DNA of 64,000 nt from Salinibacillus xinjiangensis (GCF_009649735.1 NZ_WJNH01000005.1:124001-188000); one strand, 5' to 3'. Shown: positions 18,566-27,612, numbered from the stretch's first letter. The notes: a model not told the origin generated them from the sequence alone. A program made the numbers and translations.

Positions 18566-20407
18566 CTATCCCTCTACGGTTGCTACAGCTTCATCCTGCG
18601 ATTCAGAAGTAACCTTGTAGGCATCTTGAATGAACTCCTTATATTTTTCTTCTATCACTTTCACACGAACCGATAGTTTTGGTGTAATCTCTCCACCCTC
18701 AACAGTCCATTCATCCCCGACAATTATCGTTTTCTTTGGCTTTTCAAAATCGGCAAACGAATGGATGAGTCTCTGAACCTCTTGATCAATTAGCTGTTTT
18801 ACTTTTGGATGCTGACTCAAATCATTTCGATTTTCAAAGTTTATTCCCATTTTTTCTGCCCAAGGACGTAAATTTTCAAAATCTAAATTTATGATACAAA
18901 TAATATATTTTTGCTGATCCCCCAATACAACAGATTGTTCAATAAAACTACTTTCATTCAGCATATTTTCGATTGGCTGTGGTGCTACATTTTTTCCAGT
19001 TGAGAGGACCAATAGTCGTTTTTTTCGATCAATAATTTTTAAATATTGCTCTTCATCAAATGTGCCAATGTCCCCTGTTTTAAACCACTCACCCTCGAAA
19101 GATTCCTTTGTTGCTTCTTGGTTATTGTAGTACCCTTTCATTACACTTGGGCCTCGTACCAATACCTCTCCATCATCCGCAATACGCACATCTAAATTGG
19201 GTAGTACCTTTCCGACAGTTCCCGCTTTAGCTCTTAGCATAGGGTTTGTGGATATTACTGGAGTTGTCTCAGTCAGACCGTAACCCTCTAGAATCGGGAT
19301 ATCCAAGGCCCAAAAGAATTTGGCGATTTCCGGATTTAATGTTCCTCCACCTGAAACCATTCCCCTAAGACGCCCACCTAGTTTTTCTTTGACCTTTTGA
19401 TAGACTAAGCGATTGGCTCGTTTCCATTTACGGGCTAATTCCTTTGGTAACGCATCACTTAAAATTAATTCATGGGCAGGTGCATGCAAATAATACTCAT
19501 AGCGTTCTAATCCTACATTTACTGCCCAATTAAATATTTTCTTTTTAACAGCGGAACCGCTTTCAATTTCATCCAATACCTTTGTATAAACCTTTTCAAA
19601 TAACCGAGGAACACTAGTTAAAACCGTTGGACGGACCTCCAATAAATTATCCTGTATGGTATCAATGCTCTCAGCATATGCGATAGTAGTACCAACAGAA
19701 AACTGCATATAATGTCCCGCCATACGCTCGAATACGTGTGATAGAGGTAAATAGGACAAGGCCACATCCTCTGGCATTAGTTCAATCAGCCAAAATTGTA
19801 TTGCTTCTATGTTAGCTAAAAAATTGCCATGTGTCAGCATTACACCCTTTGGCTTTCCAGTCGTCCCTGATGTGTGAATGATGGTAGCTAACTGTTCACG
19901 TGTTATTTTGCTAAACCCGTCTTCCCAATTTAATAATAAATGCTCTAATCCATCCTTTTCTAACTGATTAAATGAGGATGCTTGGTCAGCATAAAGGGAA
20001 TCTTCTGGATACATGACAAAGCTATGTTCTACAATATCACTGCTCAAAACTTTTTCTAATTGCACGCGGTCTTCCACAACTGCAACACGAACATCTGCAT
20101 TATTTAAAATATAAGCAACCTGGTCTGCAGGTAGCGTTGGGTAAATTGGAACACTGACAGCACCTAAACTTGCTACTGCAAAGTCCGTTATTCCCCACAT
20201 AGGATTACTATTTGATATGATAGCCACCTTATCATCTTGTTTAATTCCTAAATAAGCTAGGCCGGATGCGACATATTTTATTTTTAGCCAGAATTCTTCA
20301 TACGTTATGCTTTGATACTCCCCATTTTCTTTCCACATAATGGCTTCCTTCGATGGGAAACGTTCAACAGTACGCCACAACATTTCCACTAAATTATTCG
20401 GTTTCAT
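18566..20407 (-). CDS. Long-chain acyl-CoA synthetase
   Basis: AMP-forming ligase activating fatty acids to acyl-CoA. It has 613 residues, with the P-loop IIHTSGTTGKPKGVMLTHGN, the YGLTETTPVIS motif, GEVLVRGPSVMKGYY and WFKTGDIGTFDEEQYLKIIDRKK near residue 430, and TGKNVAPQPIENML. Length and motifs fit the FAA1/FadD15 group rather than the shorter LcfA. ATG after AGGAGG. It is the last gene of the eight-gene cluster, so it can supply substrates to the enzymes encoded upstream. Confidence 0.92.
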   Translation of the reverse strand: MKPNNLVEMLWRTVERFPSKEAIMWKENGEYQSITYEEFWLKIKYVASGLAYLGIKQDDKVAIISNSNPMWGITDFAVASLGAVSVPIYPTLPADQVAYILNNADVRVAVVEDRVQLEKVLSSDIVEHSFVMYPEDSLYADQASSFNQLEKDGLEHLLLNWEDGFSKITREQLATIIHTSGTTGKPKGVMLTHGNFLANIEAIQFWLIELMPEDVALSYLPLSHVFERMAGHYMQFSVGTTIAYAESIDTIQDNLLEVRPTVLTSVPRLFEKVYTKVLDEIESGSAVKKKIFNWAVNVGLERYEYYLHAPAHELILSDALPKELARKWKRANRLVYQKVKEKLGGRLRGMVSGGGTLNPEIAKFFWALDIPILEGYGLTETTPVISTNPMLRAKAGTVGKVLPNLDVRIADDGEVLVRGPSVMKGYYNNQEATKESFEGEWFKTGDIGTFDEEQYLKIIDRKKRLLVLSTGKNVAPQPIENMLNESSFIEQSVVLGDQQKYIICIINLDFENLRPWAEKMGINFENRNDLSQHPKVKQLIDQEVQRLIHSFADFEKPKKTIIVGDEWTVEGGEITPKLSVRVKVIEEKYKEFIQDAYKVTSESQDEAVATVEG

Positions 20408-20443
20408 GAATAAACCTCCTGTAATTTGGAAATCCAGGACAAC

Positions 20444-20788
20444 TCAAAACGTAAAGGAATTCAATACGGATTGTAATTTAAGCGCCATCCCCATATTTCC
20501 TTTAATCTTCAGCTTCCCTCCCATAAAGGCTGCTGTTGGATTTAAAGTACCTGCAACCAAATCTCTAAAATGAGCTTCTTTAATGGTTAATGTTACTTGA
20601 GGGTCCTTTTCTTGACCTTTGAGGGCTCTAGGACCTTCTTCATCTATAATCATCTGGTAGGTTTCACCGTGATCCTTTATATGAAACTCGTAAACTCCTT
20701 CTTTCCCCTCCGTAACAGCTGGCGCCGATTTCAAAGCCGCATCAATCATCTGAAATACCTCTTTTAAGCTTGGTTGTTCATTTGTCAT
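20444..20788 (-). CDS. SCP2 sterol-carrier-type lipid-binding protein (copy 1)
   Basis: A 114-residue single SCP2 domain, which in eukaryotic and actinobacterial systems binds acyl-CoA or sterols. Typical end: LNPTAAFMGGKLKIKGNMG followed by LKLQSVLNSF. The ATG at 20788 is preferred over one two codons upstream because it lies 7 nt from GGAGG instead of 1. It lies between thiolase and acyl-CoA synthetase genes, so it probably carries acyl-CoA within the pathway. A paralogue occurs at 26041-26388. Confidence 0.88.
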   Translation of the reverse strand: MTNEQPSLKEVFQMIDAALKSAPAVTEGKEGVYEFHIKDHGETYQMIIDEEGPRALKGQEKDPQVTLTIKEAHFRDLVAGTLNPTAAFMGGKLKIKGNMGMALKLQSVLNSFTF

Positions 20789-20819
20789 CGTCATCCCTCC
20801 CCATATATATTTATGTGCT

Positions 20820-21962
20820 TCACAAGCGCTCTATGACGGTTGCCGTCGCCATTCCGAAGCCAATACACATGACCTGCAAGCCATATTTCCCTCCTTCATC
20901 CTCCAAGGTATGAAGTAAGGTAGTTGCAATTCGAGCACCACTCGCTCCTAGTGGATGGCCCAATGCAATGGCGCCACCACGAGGGTTAACTCTATCAGGC
21001 AATGGTTGGATTTCCTTTTCCCAGGCCTTTACAACGGATGCAAAGGCTTCGTTAATCTCGATTACATCCATCTGATCAATGGTTAAATCAGCCTTTTTTA
21101 ACGCCTTTTGGGTTGCAGGTATTACACCTGTTAACATCATTACTGGGTCCTCTCCCACAACAACTCTTGAGAGAATACGTGCTCTTGGTTTTAGTCCCAG
21201 TTCGGTTGCCTTTTCCTTCGACATCAAGAGGAGTCCCGCTGCACCATCACTAATTTGACTGGAGTTACCTGCTGTTACAATTCCATAATCAGGCTGAAAG
21301 GATGGCTGAAGACTTGCAAGCTTTTCCATCGAGGTGTTTCTTCGAATACCTTCATCTTGGGATAAGGTGGTTTCTCCCTCTGCTGTTTTCACCTTTAGAG
21401 GGAGTATTTCCCGTATAAATAAGCCTTTGTCAGTTGCCTGAGCCGCTCGCTTATGACTCTTTAGAGAAAACTCATCTAATTCTTCCCTACTCAGTTCCCA
21501 CTGCTGTGCAATCATTTCTGCAGAGAATCCTTGTGGAATAATGTTGTATCGGTTGATTAAATCTTCGCTAAAGGCTCCTAAATCACTTCCCATCGGTACT
21601 CTAGACATATTCTCTACTCCACAGGCGATAGCCATATCAGCATCACCCGCTAAAATAGTTTGGGCAGCATTATGGATAGCTTGTTGGCTTGATCCACACA
21701 TTCTATTTAACGAAAAGGAGGGGACTTCAACTGGAAAACCAGCAGCCAATACAGCCATTCTGCCAATATTTCCACCTTGTTCATCGGTCATGGTTACACA
21801 TCCAGTCACAACATCCTCAATGTCAGCTGCATTGATTTGATTCCGGCTAACCAACTCCTTTAGAATCGGTGTAAGTAAATCAATGGGGTGTGTATCCTTA
21901 AAGGTCCCTTGCTTTCGTCCGGTTGCTGTTCGCAACGCATCTACAATCACAACCTCACGCAT
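20820..21962 (-). CDS. Acetyl-CoA acyltransferase (thiolase)
   Basis: Cleaves 3-oxoacyl-CoA with CoA, the last step of beta-oxidation. It has 380 residues: nucleophile cysteine in NRMCGSSQQAIHNA near residue 90, catalytic histidine in GGAIALGHPLGASGA near 340, and second cysteine in VMCIGFGMATATVIE at the C-terminus. The usual GGG of the last motif reads GFG here. AAGGAGG start. Flanked by SCP2 and SDR genes with gaps of about 25-31 nt, so it is operonic. Confidence 0.93.
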   Translation of the reverse strand: MREVVIVDALRTATGRKQGTFKDTHPIDLLTPILKELVSRNQINAADIEDVVTGCVTMTDEQGGNIGRMAVLAAGFPVEVPSFSLNRMCGSSQQAIHNAAQTILAGDADMAIACGVENMSRVPMGSDLGAFSEDLINRYNIIPQGFSAEMIAQQWELSREELDEFSLKSHKRAAQATDKGLFIREILPLKVKTAEGETTLSQDEGIRRNTSMEKLASLQPSFQPDYGIVTAGNSSQISDGAAGLLLMSKEKATELGLKPRARILSRVVVGEDPVMMLTGVIPATQKALKKADLTIDQMDVIEINEAFASVVKAWEKEIQPLPDRVNPRGGAIALGHPLGASGARIATTLLHTLEDEGGKYGLQVMCIGFGMATATVIERL

Positions 21963-21987
21963 ATTTAAAACCTCCTTTCATATCGAC

Positions 21988-22830
21988 TTAAAAGGTAAAC
22001 AGTTCAATTCCACCTGATACATTAAGTCCAACACCAGTGATGTACTTGGCTTTGTCTGAGACTAAAAAGGTAATCGCATTGGCAATATCCTCAGGCTCAC
22101 CAGGGTGTTTGAATGCTGTACGACGGATCATTCGTTCATTCATATCTGGATTGCCCATTTTGAAGGCTTCCGTCCCTATAATTCCAGGTACAATTGCATT
22201 CACATTAATCCCATGCTTAGCACCCTCAAGCGCCATGCTTTTCGTAAAGCTTAATAAACCACCTTTTGTCGCCGAATAGCTAGCCTGACCAAAACCTCCT
22301 AGTGTTCCAGCAACAGATGACATGTTAATAATTTTTCCTCCCCCCTGCTCCTTCATATAAGGCCATACCGCTTTTGTACAGTTGTAAGCTCCTGTCAAAT
22401 TGACGTGCAGGTCCCGCTCCCAAAATTCATCATTTTGATTTTCAATTTGGGAAACATGATCCAATGTTCCGGCATTATTTACAAGAATGTCAATCCTACC
22501 AAATTCTTCTATCACTCTTTCAAACACTTGGTTGATTTGTTCCTTGTCTGTCACATCCATCTTAACCGCAAAGGATTTTCTGCCCATCTCTTGAATTTCC
22601 TTTGCTGTTCGATCCGCATACATGACCTGCGTACTCTGCATCACCTGGGCAATGGGACCGTATTTTTCAGCTTCTTGTTCATTCGCTTCATCTGATTCGA
22701 TTAAAATATCTGTAATCACAACATCTGCACCTGCTTCCGCTAGCGCGAGGGCATCAGCTCGCCCTAGTCCTCTGGAGGCTCCCGTTACGAGTGCTACTTT
22801 TCCTTTTAATAATTCGTTCCATGAAGACAC
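21988..22830 (-). CDS. SDR-family 3-hydroxyacyl-CoA dehydrogenase candidate
   Basis: A 280-residue short-chain dehydrogenase: TGASRGLGRADA cofactor loop, NNAG near residue 118, and catalytic tyrosine and lysine in ASYSATKGG. A roughly 30-residue insertion after the second strand (about 45-75) is longer than in FabG-type enzymes. The neighbours supply every other beta-oxidation step, and no FadB/FadN-type dehydrogenase is present in the cluster, so oxidation of 3-hydroxyacyl-CoA is the likely job, as in peroxisomal MFE-2. GTG start after GGGAGGG. The substrate assignment is inferred. Confidence 0.85.
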   Translation of the reverse strand: MSSWNELLKGKVALVTGASRGLGRADALALAEAGADVVITDILIESDEANEQEAEKYGPIAQVMQSTQVMYADRTAKEIQEMGRKSFAVKMDVTDKEQINQVFERVIEEFGRIDILVNNAGTLDHVSQIENQNDEFWERDLHVNLTGAYNCTKAVWPYMKEQGGGKIINMSSVAGTLGGFGQASYSATKGGLLSFTKSMALEGAKHGINVNAIVPGIIGTEAFKMGNPDMNERMIRRTAFKHPGEPEDIANAITFLVSDKAKYITGVGLNVSGGIELFTF

Positions 22831-22852
22831 ACATATCCCTCCCCTAATTCAT

Positions 22853-23647
22853 CTATTTAAGAAAATTTGGTTTCTCCTTTTGGAAAAAGGCCGCTAACCC
22901 AATGCTAGGTTCATCGGTTAAAAAGGTATCTGCAAAGGCTTTGGCTTCTGTCTTTAATCCCTCAGCTATTGGCTGTTCAGCAGCATTTATGGCACGCTTT
23001 GCCAGACCCATTGCATGGACAGCCCCCTCCGCAAGCTGTTCAGCAAAGGCTGTTACTTCGGGTTCTAATTGTTCTTCTGAAACAGCACGATTTACTAAAC
23101 CAATGTCCTCCGCTTCCTTTGCCTCGAGCTGCTTTGCCGTAAAAATGAGCTCTGTAGCCTTGGATCTTCCCAACAGCTGAGTCATTCTTTGTGTACCTCC
23201 TGCCCCTGGGATAAGACCTAAAGTAAGCTCCGTTAACCCGATTCTCCCCTTGCTCATTAAACGAAAATCACACGCCATCGCCAGTTCACAGCCTCCACCT
23301 AAGGCATGACCGTTGATTGCGGCTATGACTGGTTTTGGCATTGTAGCAAAACGGTGAAAACACGCCTGCATCCTCGCACTTTGTTTTTCAATAATATTTT
23401 CCTCACCATTGGAATCAGAACTGCTATTTTGCATTGCTCCTTTTAGGTCGGCTCCAGCAAGAAAAATTTTGGGATGTCGGGAAGTAATGACAACAACTCG
23501 CACATTGGAATCATCCGTTAGCTCCTCGGCTGCTTGATCTAAATCCTGCATTAGCTCCTCCCCGATTGCGTTAACAGGTGGGTGATCAACCAGTATCCAA
23601 GTTACTCCTTTATCCCGATACTCAATTTCAATCGTTTGATATGACAC
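22853..23647 (-). CDS. Enoyl-CoA hydratase/isomerase family protein
   Basis: Hydrates 2-enoyl-CoA. It has 264 residues of the crotonase fold: oxyanion-hole region IFLAGADLKGAM, catalytic glutamate in GGGCELAMACDFRL and the second in LTELTLGLIPGAGGTQRM. The start is the GTG at 23647 directly after AAAGGAGGGGG; the longer frame upstream reads into the preceding gene and is rejected. Operonic between the acyl-CoA dehydrogenase and SDR genes. Confidence 0.92.
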   Translation of the reverse strand: MSYQTIEIEYRDKGVTWILVDHPPVNAIGEELMQDLDQAAEELTDDSNVRVVVITSRHPKIFLAGADLKGAMQNSSSDSNGEENIIEKQSARMQACFHRFATMPKPVIAAINGHALGGGCELAMACDFRLMSKGRIGLTELTLGLIPGAGGTQRMTQLLGRSKATELIFTAKQLEAKEAEDIGLVNRAVSEEQLEPEVTAFAEQLAEGAVHAMGLAKRAINAAEQPIAEGLKTEAKAFADTFLTDEPSIGLAAFFQKEKPNFLK

Positions 23648-23675
23648 ATTACCCCCTCCTTTGCGAAAAATGTAA

Positions 23676-24884
23676 TTAAACTCGAACCTCGTAGGCTGCA
23701 TATTGACGTCTTGCTACAACCAAGTGTTGAATTTGGTTCGTGCCCTCAAAAATATCGAAAATCTTAACATCACGGAAAAGCTTTTCAACCAAATGCCCAT
23801 CTAGCCCAATTGGACCTAGTAATTCCATACATTTCGAGCAGACATCTAGGGACATCTGACCTGCATACGCTTTACACATCGCCGCTTCCTTTGCATTAGG
23901 TAGACCAAAATCTGCCTTCCAAGCTGCTTCCCAGGTAAGAAGTCTTGCTGCTGCAATATTTTGCTCCACCTCTGCAAGCATTTCAGCTGCTAAAGCAGAT
24001 GTTTCTCCACCCTTCGGATACTCTTGTCGGACTAAATCTAAGGTATATTCATAGGCAGCACGTGCAATACCAATAGCCATCGATGCGACAATTGGACGTG
24101 TACTATCAAAGGTTTTCATCGCTACCTGAAATCCTGATGGTTTGTTGCTACTTGCTTCATAAAGTTTTTCGCCACCTAGCAAATTTTCATCTGGTACGAA
24201 ACAATCTTCAAACAACAGCTCAGCAGTTTCATTTGCTCTAAGTCCCATTTTCTTAACGAGCTTCGTGCAGCTAAACCCAGGTGTTCCCTTTTCCACTACA
24301 AAGGCACGTTGCCCTGCACGACCAAGGGTAGAATCCACAGTTGCAAAGGCCACAACCCAGGATGCACGACCTCCATTTGTTATAAAAATCTTTTGACCAT
24401 TTAAAATATATCCCCCGTCAACCTTCGTAGCAGTTGTTTTCACCCCTGAAGCGTCAGAACCTGCTTCAGGCTCTGTTAAGGCATAGGCACCCCACCTTGG
24501 TTTTTCCTTTGTAAAAATGGATAGGAATCTTTCCTTTTGTTCAGGAGTCCCGCTACTTTGTACAGGTGGCCCACCAAGCCCGGCACCTGGAAGAGATAAA
24601 GTAATGGCAGGACAGCCCCATGCCATTTGTTCTGTAGCCAAAACCCCCATACGATTTCCTTCTCTTTCTTTTTTTGATTTACGGCTAGATTCTTCTCCTC
24701 CCCCTCCGCTAAATGAAGAGGTATTAAGATGAATCCCCATTTTATTGACTTTATCCAGCCATTCATCTGGGACCTTTCCTAATCGGTCGGCTTCCATTGC
24801 AATAGGACGTATTTCATTCGCGGCAAACCAATGGGTCATTTCTTTAATTTGCTTTTGTTGCTCGGATAGCTGAAACGATATCAT
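23676..24884 (-). CDS. Acyl-CoA dehydrogenase, catalytic type
   Basis: FAD enzyme introducing the 2,3-double bond. It has 402 residues: ALTEPEAGSDASG, KIFITNGGRASW, MGLRANETAELLFEDCFVP, and the catalytic glutamate in DIFEGTNQIQH near the C-terminus. Residues about 57-75 form a Gly/Ser/charged low-complexity loop (SGGGGEESSRKSKKEREGN) not typical of the family. Its start overlaps the stop of the upstream dehydrogenase by 4 nt (ATGA), so the two products are probably made in equal amounts and may form a heteromer. Confidence 0.93.
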   Translation of the reverse strand: MISFQLSEQQKQIKEMTHWFAANEIRPIAMEADRLGKVPDEWLDKVNKMGIHLNTSSFSGGGGEESSRKSKKEREGNRMGVLATEQMAWGCPAITLSLPGAGLGGPPVQSSGTPEQKERFLSIFTKEKPRWGAYALTEPEAGSDASGVKTTATKVDGGYILNGQKIFITNGGRASWVVAFATVDSTLGRAGQRAFVVEKGTPGFSCTKLVKKMGLRANETAELLFEDCFVPDENLLGGEKLYEASSNKPSGFQVAMKTFDSTRPIVASMAIGIARAAYEYTLDLVRQEYPKGGETSALAAEMLAEVEQNIAAARLLTWEAAWKADFGLPNAKEAAMCKAYAGQMSLDVCSKCMELLGPIGLDGHLVEKLFRDVKIFDIFEGTNQIQHLVVARRQYAAYEVRV

Positions 24885-26014
24885 GCCATCACTTCCTCTC
24901 TATTACCTGCGATGATTTGCTCCCCTCGTTTTTTCAAACACTGCCTTTCCCGTCCATATAAAGTAACTTGAGCCTGAGCATCTCGCATCCACTTTTCAAC
25001 CGGAAACTCTTGAATATAACCATGACCACCCAGTAGTTGAACAGCTGAGTCTGTGACGTAACGCAAGGATTTATGAGCTCGATGTAAGGCACGTAAGCTT
25101 AATCCTTCCGCTTCTGGATGTTCCTGATCCGCTTGTAATGCTGCCTCCCACACCAAATGGTTAACAATTCTCGTTTCTATCGCCATCTTTGCAATGCGGA
25201 ATGAAACGCCTTGAAACTTAGCGATTTCCTGACCAAATGCTTTTCTACTTGCTGTGTATTCAGTCGCGTAGTCCAAAGCAGCTTCCATTAGACCAACCTC
25301 TCGTGCCGCTTGTAAAATTCGTACCCTGGTACGGCCGTCCTGAATAATTTTTTCGGCAGTATTACCTTGAGCTAAAATAGCATCGGTAGATATCTTTACG
25401 TGATCAAATGTAAAACGAGCAATACCGGATGTTAGCAAACCAAGCCGATAATCTCCTTCTTCAACGTGCCAAGGGTGAACGGATGAATCCAACCAAAATA
25501 GGATGGGTTCTCCATTTGAATCCATAACTGCGATTAGAACATAATCAGCTTGGGCCGCCAATTTAACAGGTTGAGACATGCCGTTCAGAATGTAGTGGTT
25601 CATTTCTTTTTTGACCTCTATGTTCGTTCCCCAATCCTCACTTAAATCAAGATAAGAAACAGTCTGAAGTTCATCCACTATATCTGTTTTGTACGTATCT
25701 AACCGTTGATTAAGAAAACGAATAAAGGAGGCAGCATCACCCGCTCCTGGTAAACCCTGAACAACGTCTAAATCACCATAGCAAAGACCTTGTAAAATTT
25801 GCACCTGAGAAATTAAGGGTAATTCCAAACCGTCCCAATCTTCAGACAACTCGAGTGATAAAAATCCCAATTCTTGTACTTCCTGGACGATTTCTTCATT
25901 TAATTTTTGATTCCGCTCACATATTCTTGCCTGTGGCCGAATTTTTTCCTTAGCTAAGTTTTTTGCGACTTCAACGAAGGCTAATTCTTCTTCAGTAGAA
26001 CGAAATGAAATCAT
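24881..26014 (-). CDS. Divergent acyl-CoA dehydrogenase-like protein, likely partner subunit
   Basis: A 377-residue acyl-CoA dehydrogenase fold: N-terminal helical domain, middle beta domain (about 115-220) and C-terminal helices with LLGGHGYIQEFPVEKWMRDAQ. Where active family members have the catalytic glutamate in YEGTNEIQ, this protein reads LYGRERQC, so the base appears lost. The usual TEPxAGSD stretch is also unrecognisable (YLDLSEDWGTN). It is translationally coupled to the intact enzyme downstream, much like alpha2-beta2 acyl-CoA dehydrogenases of steroid-degrading actinobacteria. Non-catalytic partnership is an inference. Confidence 0.85.
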   Translation of the reverse strand: MISFRSTEEELAFVEVAKNLAKEKIRPQARICERNQKLNEEIVQEVQELGFLSLELSEDWDGLELPLISQVQILQGLCYGDLDVVQGLPGAGDAASFIRFLNQRLDTYKTDIVDELQTVSYLDLSEDWGTNIEVKKEMNHYILNGMSQPVKLAAQADYVLIAVMDSNGEPILFWLDSSVHPWHVEEGDYRLGLLTSGIARFTFDHVKISTDAILAQGNTAEKIIQDGRTRVRILQAAREVGLMEAALDYATEYTASRKAFGQEIAKFQGVSFRIAKMAIETRIVNHLVWEAALQADQEHPEAEGLSLRALHRAHKSLRYVTDSAVQLLGGHGYIQEFPVEKWMRDAQAQVTLYGRERQCLKKRGEQIIAGNREEVMA

Positions 26015-26040
26015 TTCTGCTCCCCCTTTTAAGACGTTTA

Positions 26041-26388
26041 TTAAGATTTAGATGCCGCATTGTAGGATGATAAAATGTCTTGAAGCTTAAGGGCGAGCCC
26101 CATATTTCCTTTTATTTTTAATCTGCCGCTCATAAATGCCTGTGTTCCATTTAAATTCCCATCTACCATCTTTTTAAAGTCATCGGTCGACATTTTTAAG
26201 GTACAGTCTGATTTTTCAGCATCTCCTTCAGCAGCATAGCTCTCCTCCCCTTTAAGAACTAGCTGATACGTTGATGACTCTTCGCCTTCTAAGTCAAATT
26301 GATAAACAGCCTCAATCCCCTTTACACGTCCTGGATCTTCCTGTAATGCAGAATTAATCTCTTGAAAAATGCTTTTAACCGTAGTCAT
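26041..26388 (-). CDS. SCP2 sterol-carrier-type lipid-binding protein (copy 2)
   Basis: A 115-residue SCP2 domain, paralogous to the protein at 20444-20788 (shared ending NLNGTQAFMSGRLKIKGNMG, then LALKLQDILSSY). It is the first gene of the fatty-acid cluster, starting ATG after AGGAGGAGG. A minus-strand TATAAT (26459-26464) in the upstream gap could be the -10 of the operon promoter, though no good -35 is seen. Probably binds acyl-CoA; the ligand is not established. Confidence 0.88.
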   Translation of the reverse strand: MTTVKSIFQEINSALQEDPGRVKGIEAVYQFDLEGEESSTYQLVLKGEESYAAEGDAEKSDCTLKMSTDDFKKMVDGNLNGTQAFMSGRLKIKGNMGLALKLQDILSSYNAASKS

Positions 26389-26516
26389 AATTCATTTCCT
26401 CCTCCTTTTGTTATCTCTCTTTCATCATAAAAGAAATTACAAAAGGACCATATACCGTATTATATAGGTTGTTTATGTTGCCACTTTCTTTCTTCCCCTA
26501 CCTTTGTATGGTTTCA

Positions 26517-27275
26517 TTACTGATAGCAGGAACGTACGAGGTGAAGACGAGAAAAAGAACCAAACGTCCATACTTCTATGCGTGCTTTTTTTGGAAAAAG
26601 CTTTTTTACAATCGCGCGATCACTGTAACCCAACTCGTGTAAGCGCAAAACCTCTATCCTCACTTTTTCTAAATAATTTAGCTTTCGACCAATCATTTCC
26701 TTTCCATTTTGAATAACTCCTCCATGTCCACAAAAGAGGGTATCAAAATCCAATGTTTTAATTTTCTTTAAAGATTCTATATAGGCTGATACCGATTCCT
26801 CTTTTAAAAATACTTTTGGATAAGGGGTGACATATAAATCTCCAGAAAACAACCACCCTTTATTCGGCTCTAATATTGAAACATGATCAGGTGTGTGGCC
26901 AGGGGTAGAAATAGGATGAAACCGATATTTAGGGGTTTTGATCACGTTTGGAAAAGGGTTGGCTTTAGTAGTCCATCCCGATTTTGCTCCGAAAACCTTA
27001 TCTTCACTCTGAGTGGGGTAACTTGAATACATTTGTACATTTTTGTGTTTCATTAGCCATGGAGCTAATCCAATATGATCACTGTGGTGATGAGTAACTG
27101 CTACTTGCTCTATATCCCATTTGCGAAAAATAGGGCTCAATTTGTGTTTTTGCAGCCGTGGTCCTGAATCAATAAGTAGACCATCCACATAAAAGAGATT
27201 CACAAACATGAATTGAAAGATAGGGTGAACAGCTATATTTATCATTTCAATGTCTTTATACGTTTTTACTTTCAT
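26517..27275 (-). CDS. Metallo-beta-lactamase-fold hydrolase
   Basis: A 252-residue MBL-fold protein with the metal-binding motif THHHSDHIGL, the second histidine in STPGHTPDHVS, aspartate in WLFSGDLYV and histidine in LFCGHGGVI: a complete dinuclear site. It resembles glyoxalase II/RNase Z-type hydrolases without a specific assignment. The ATG at 27275 follows GAGGTG by 6-7 nt and is preferred over a GTG three codons upstream. It lies 128 nt upstream of the SCP2-headed cluster on the same strand; a role as thioesterase there is possible but unproven. Confidence 0.85.
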   Translation of the reverse strand: MKVKTYKDIEMINIAVHPIFQFMFVNLFYVDGLLIDSGPRLQKHKLSPIFRKWDIEQVAVTHHHSDHIGLAPWLMKHKNVQMYSSYPTQSEDKVFGAKSGWTTKANPFPNVIKTPKYRFHPISTPGHTPDHVSILEPNKGWLFSGDLYVTPYPKVFLKEESVSAYIESLKKIKTLDFDTLFCGHGGVIQNGKEMIGRKLNYLEKVRIEVLRLHELGYSDRAIVKKLFPKKARIEVWTFGSFSRLHLVRSCYQ

Positions 27276-27416
27276 TCTTAGCACCTCAATAGAAATATTT
27301 CTTACTATTATTAAATAATGTACGTGCTACAAATACTATCCCTACATAAGTATTGAACCAGAAACAATATGTACAGTAAAATGAGTATAAAGAGCTATGA
27401 ACGGAGCGTGATTAAG

Positions 27417-27560
27417 ATGGGGTTGAAATCGACTATCTATAAATTCCTGCGAATATGGAATGATGTGGATGCCATTCGTAAGGGTAAAATTGGCAAACGA
27501 GTTGGAAGACGTGCTTCAGGGAAAATAACAGGTAAAGCAATAAGGAAATTATTTAAGTAA
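27417..27560 (+). CDS. Small basic Bacillaceae protein, unknown function
   Basis: A 47-residue very basic peptide, starting MGLKSTIYKFLRIWNDVDAI and ending in a lysine/arginine-rich tail with GKITGKAIRKLFK. Similar short proteins occur in other Bacilli to my knowledge, without a function. The ATG at 27417 follows GGAGCG by about 9 nt; a longer frame starts at 27369. It is single-gene, with its own strong terminator, and converges on spo0A. Confidence 0.65.
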   Translation: MGLKSTIYKFLRIWNDVDAIRKGKIGKRVGRRASGKITGKAIRKLFK

Positions 27561-27562
27561 TG

Positions 27563-27604
27563 AAAAACCTCTTACTATGTGACTAATGAGTAAGAGGTTT
27601 TTTT
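27563..27604. terminator. Bidirectional terminator between the small basic protein and spo0A
   Basis: Stem AAAAACCTCTTACT (27563-27576) with AGTAAGAGGTTTTT (27589-27602), T-run on the plus strand and A-run for the minus-strand spo0A transcript. Confidence 0.9.
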
Positions 27605-27612
27605 AATAGAAT

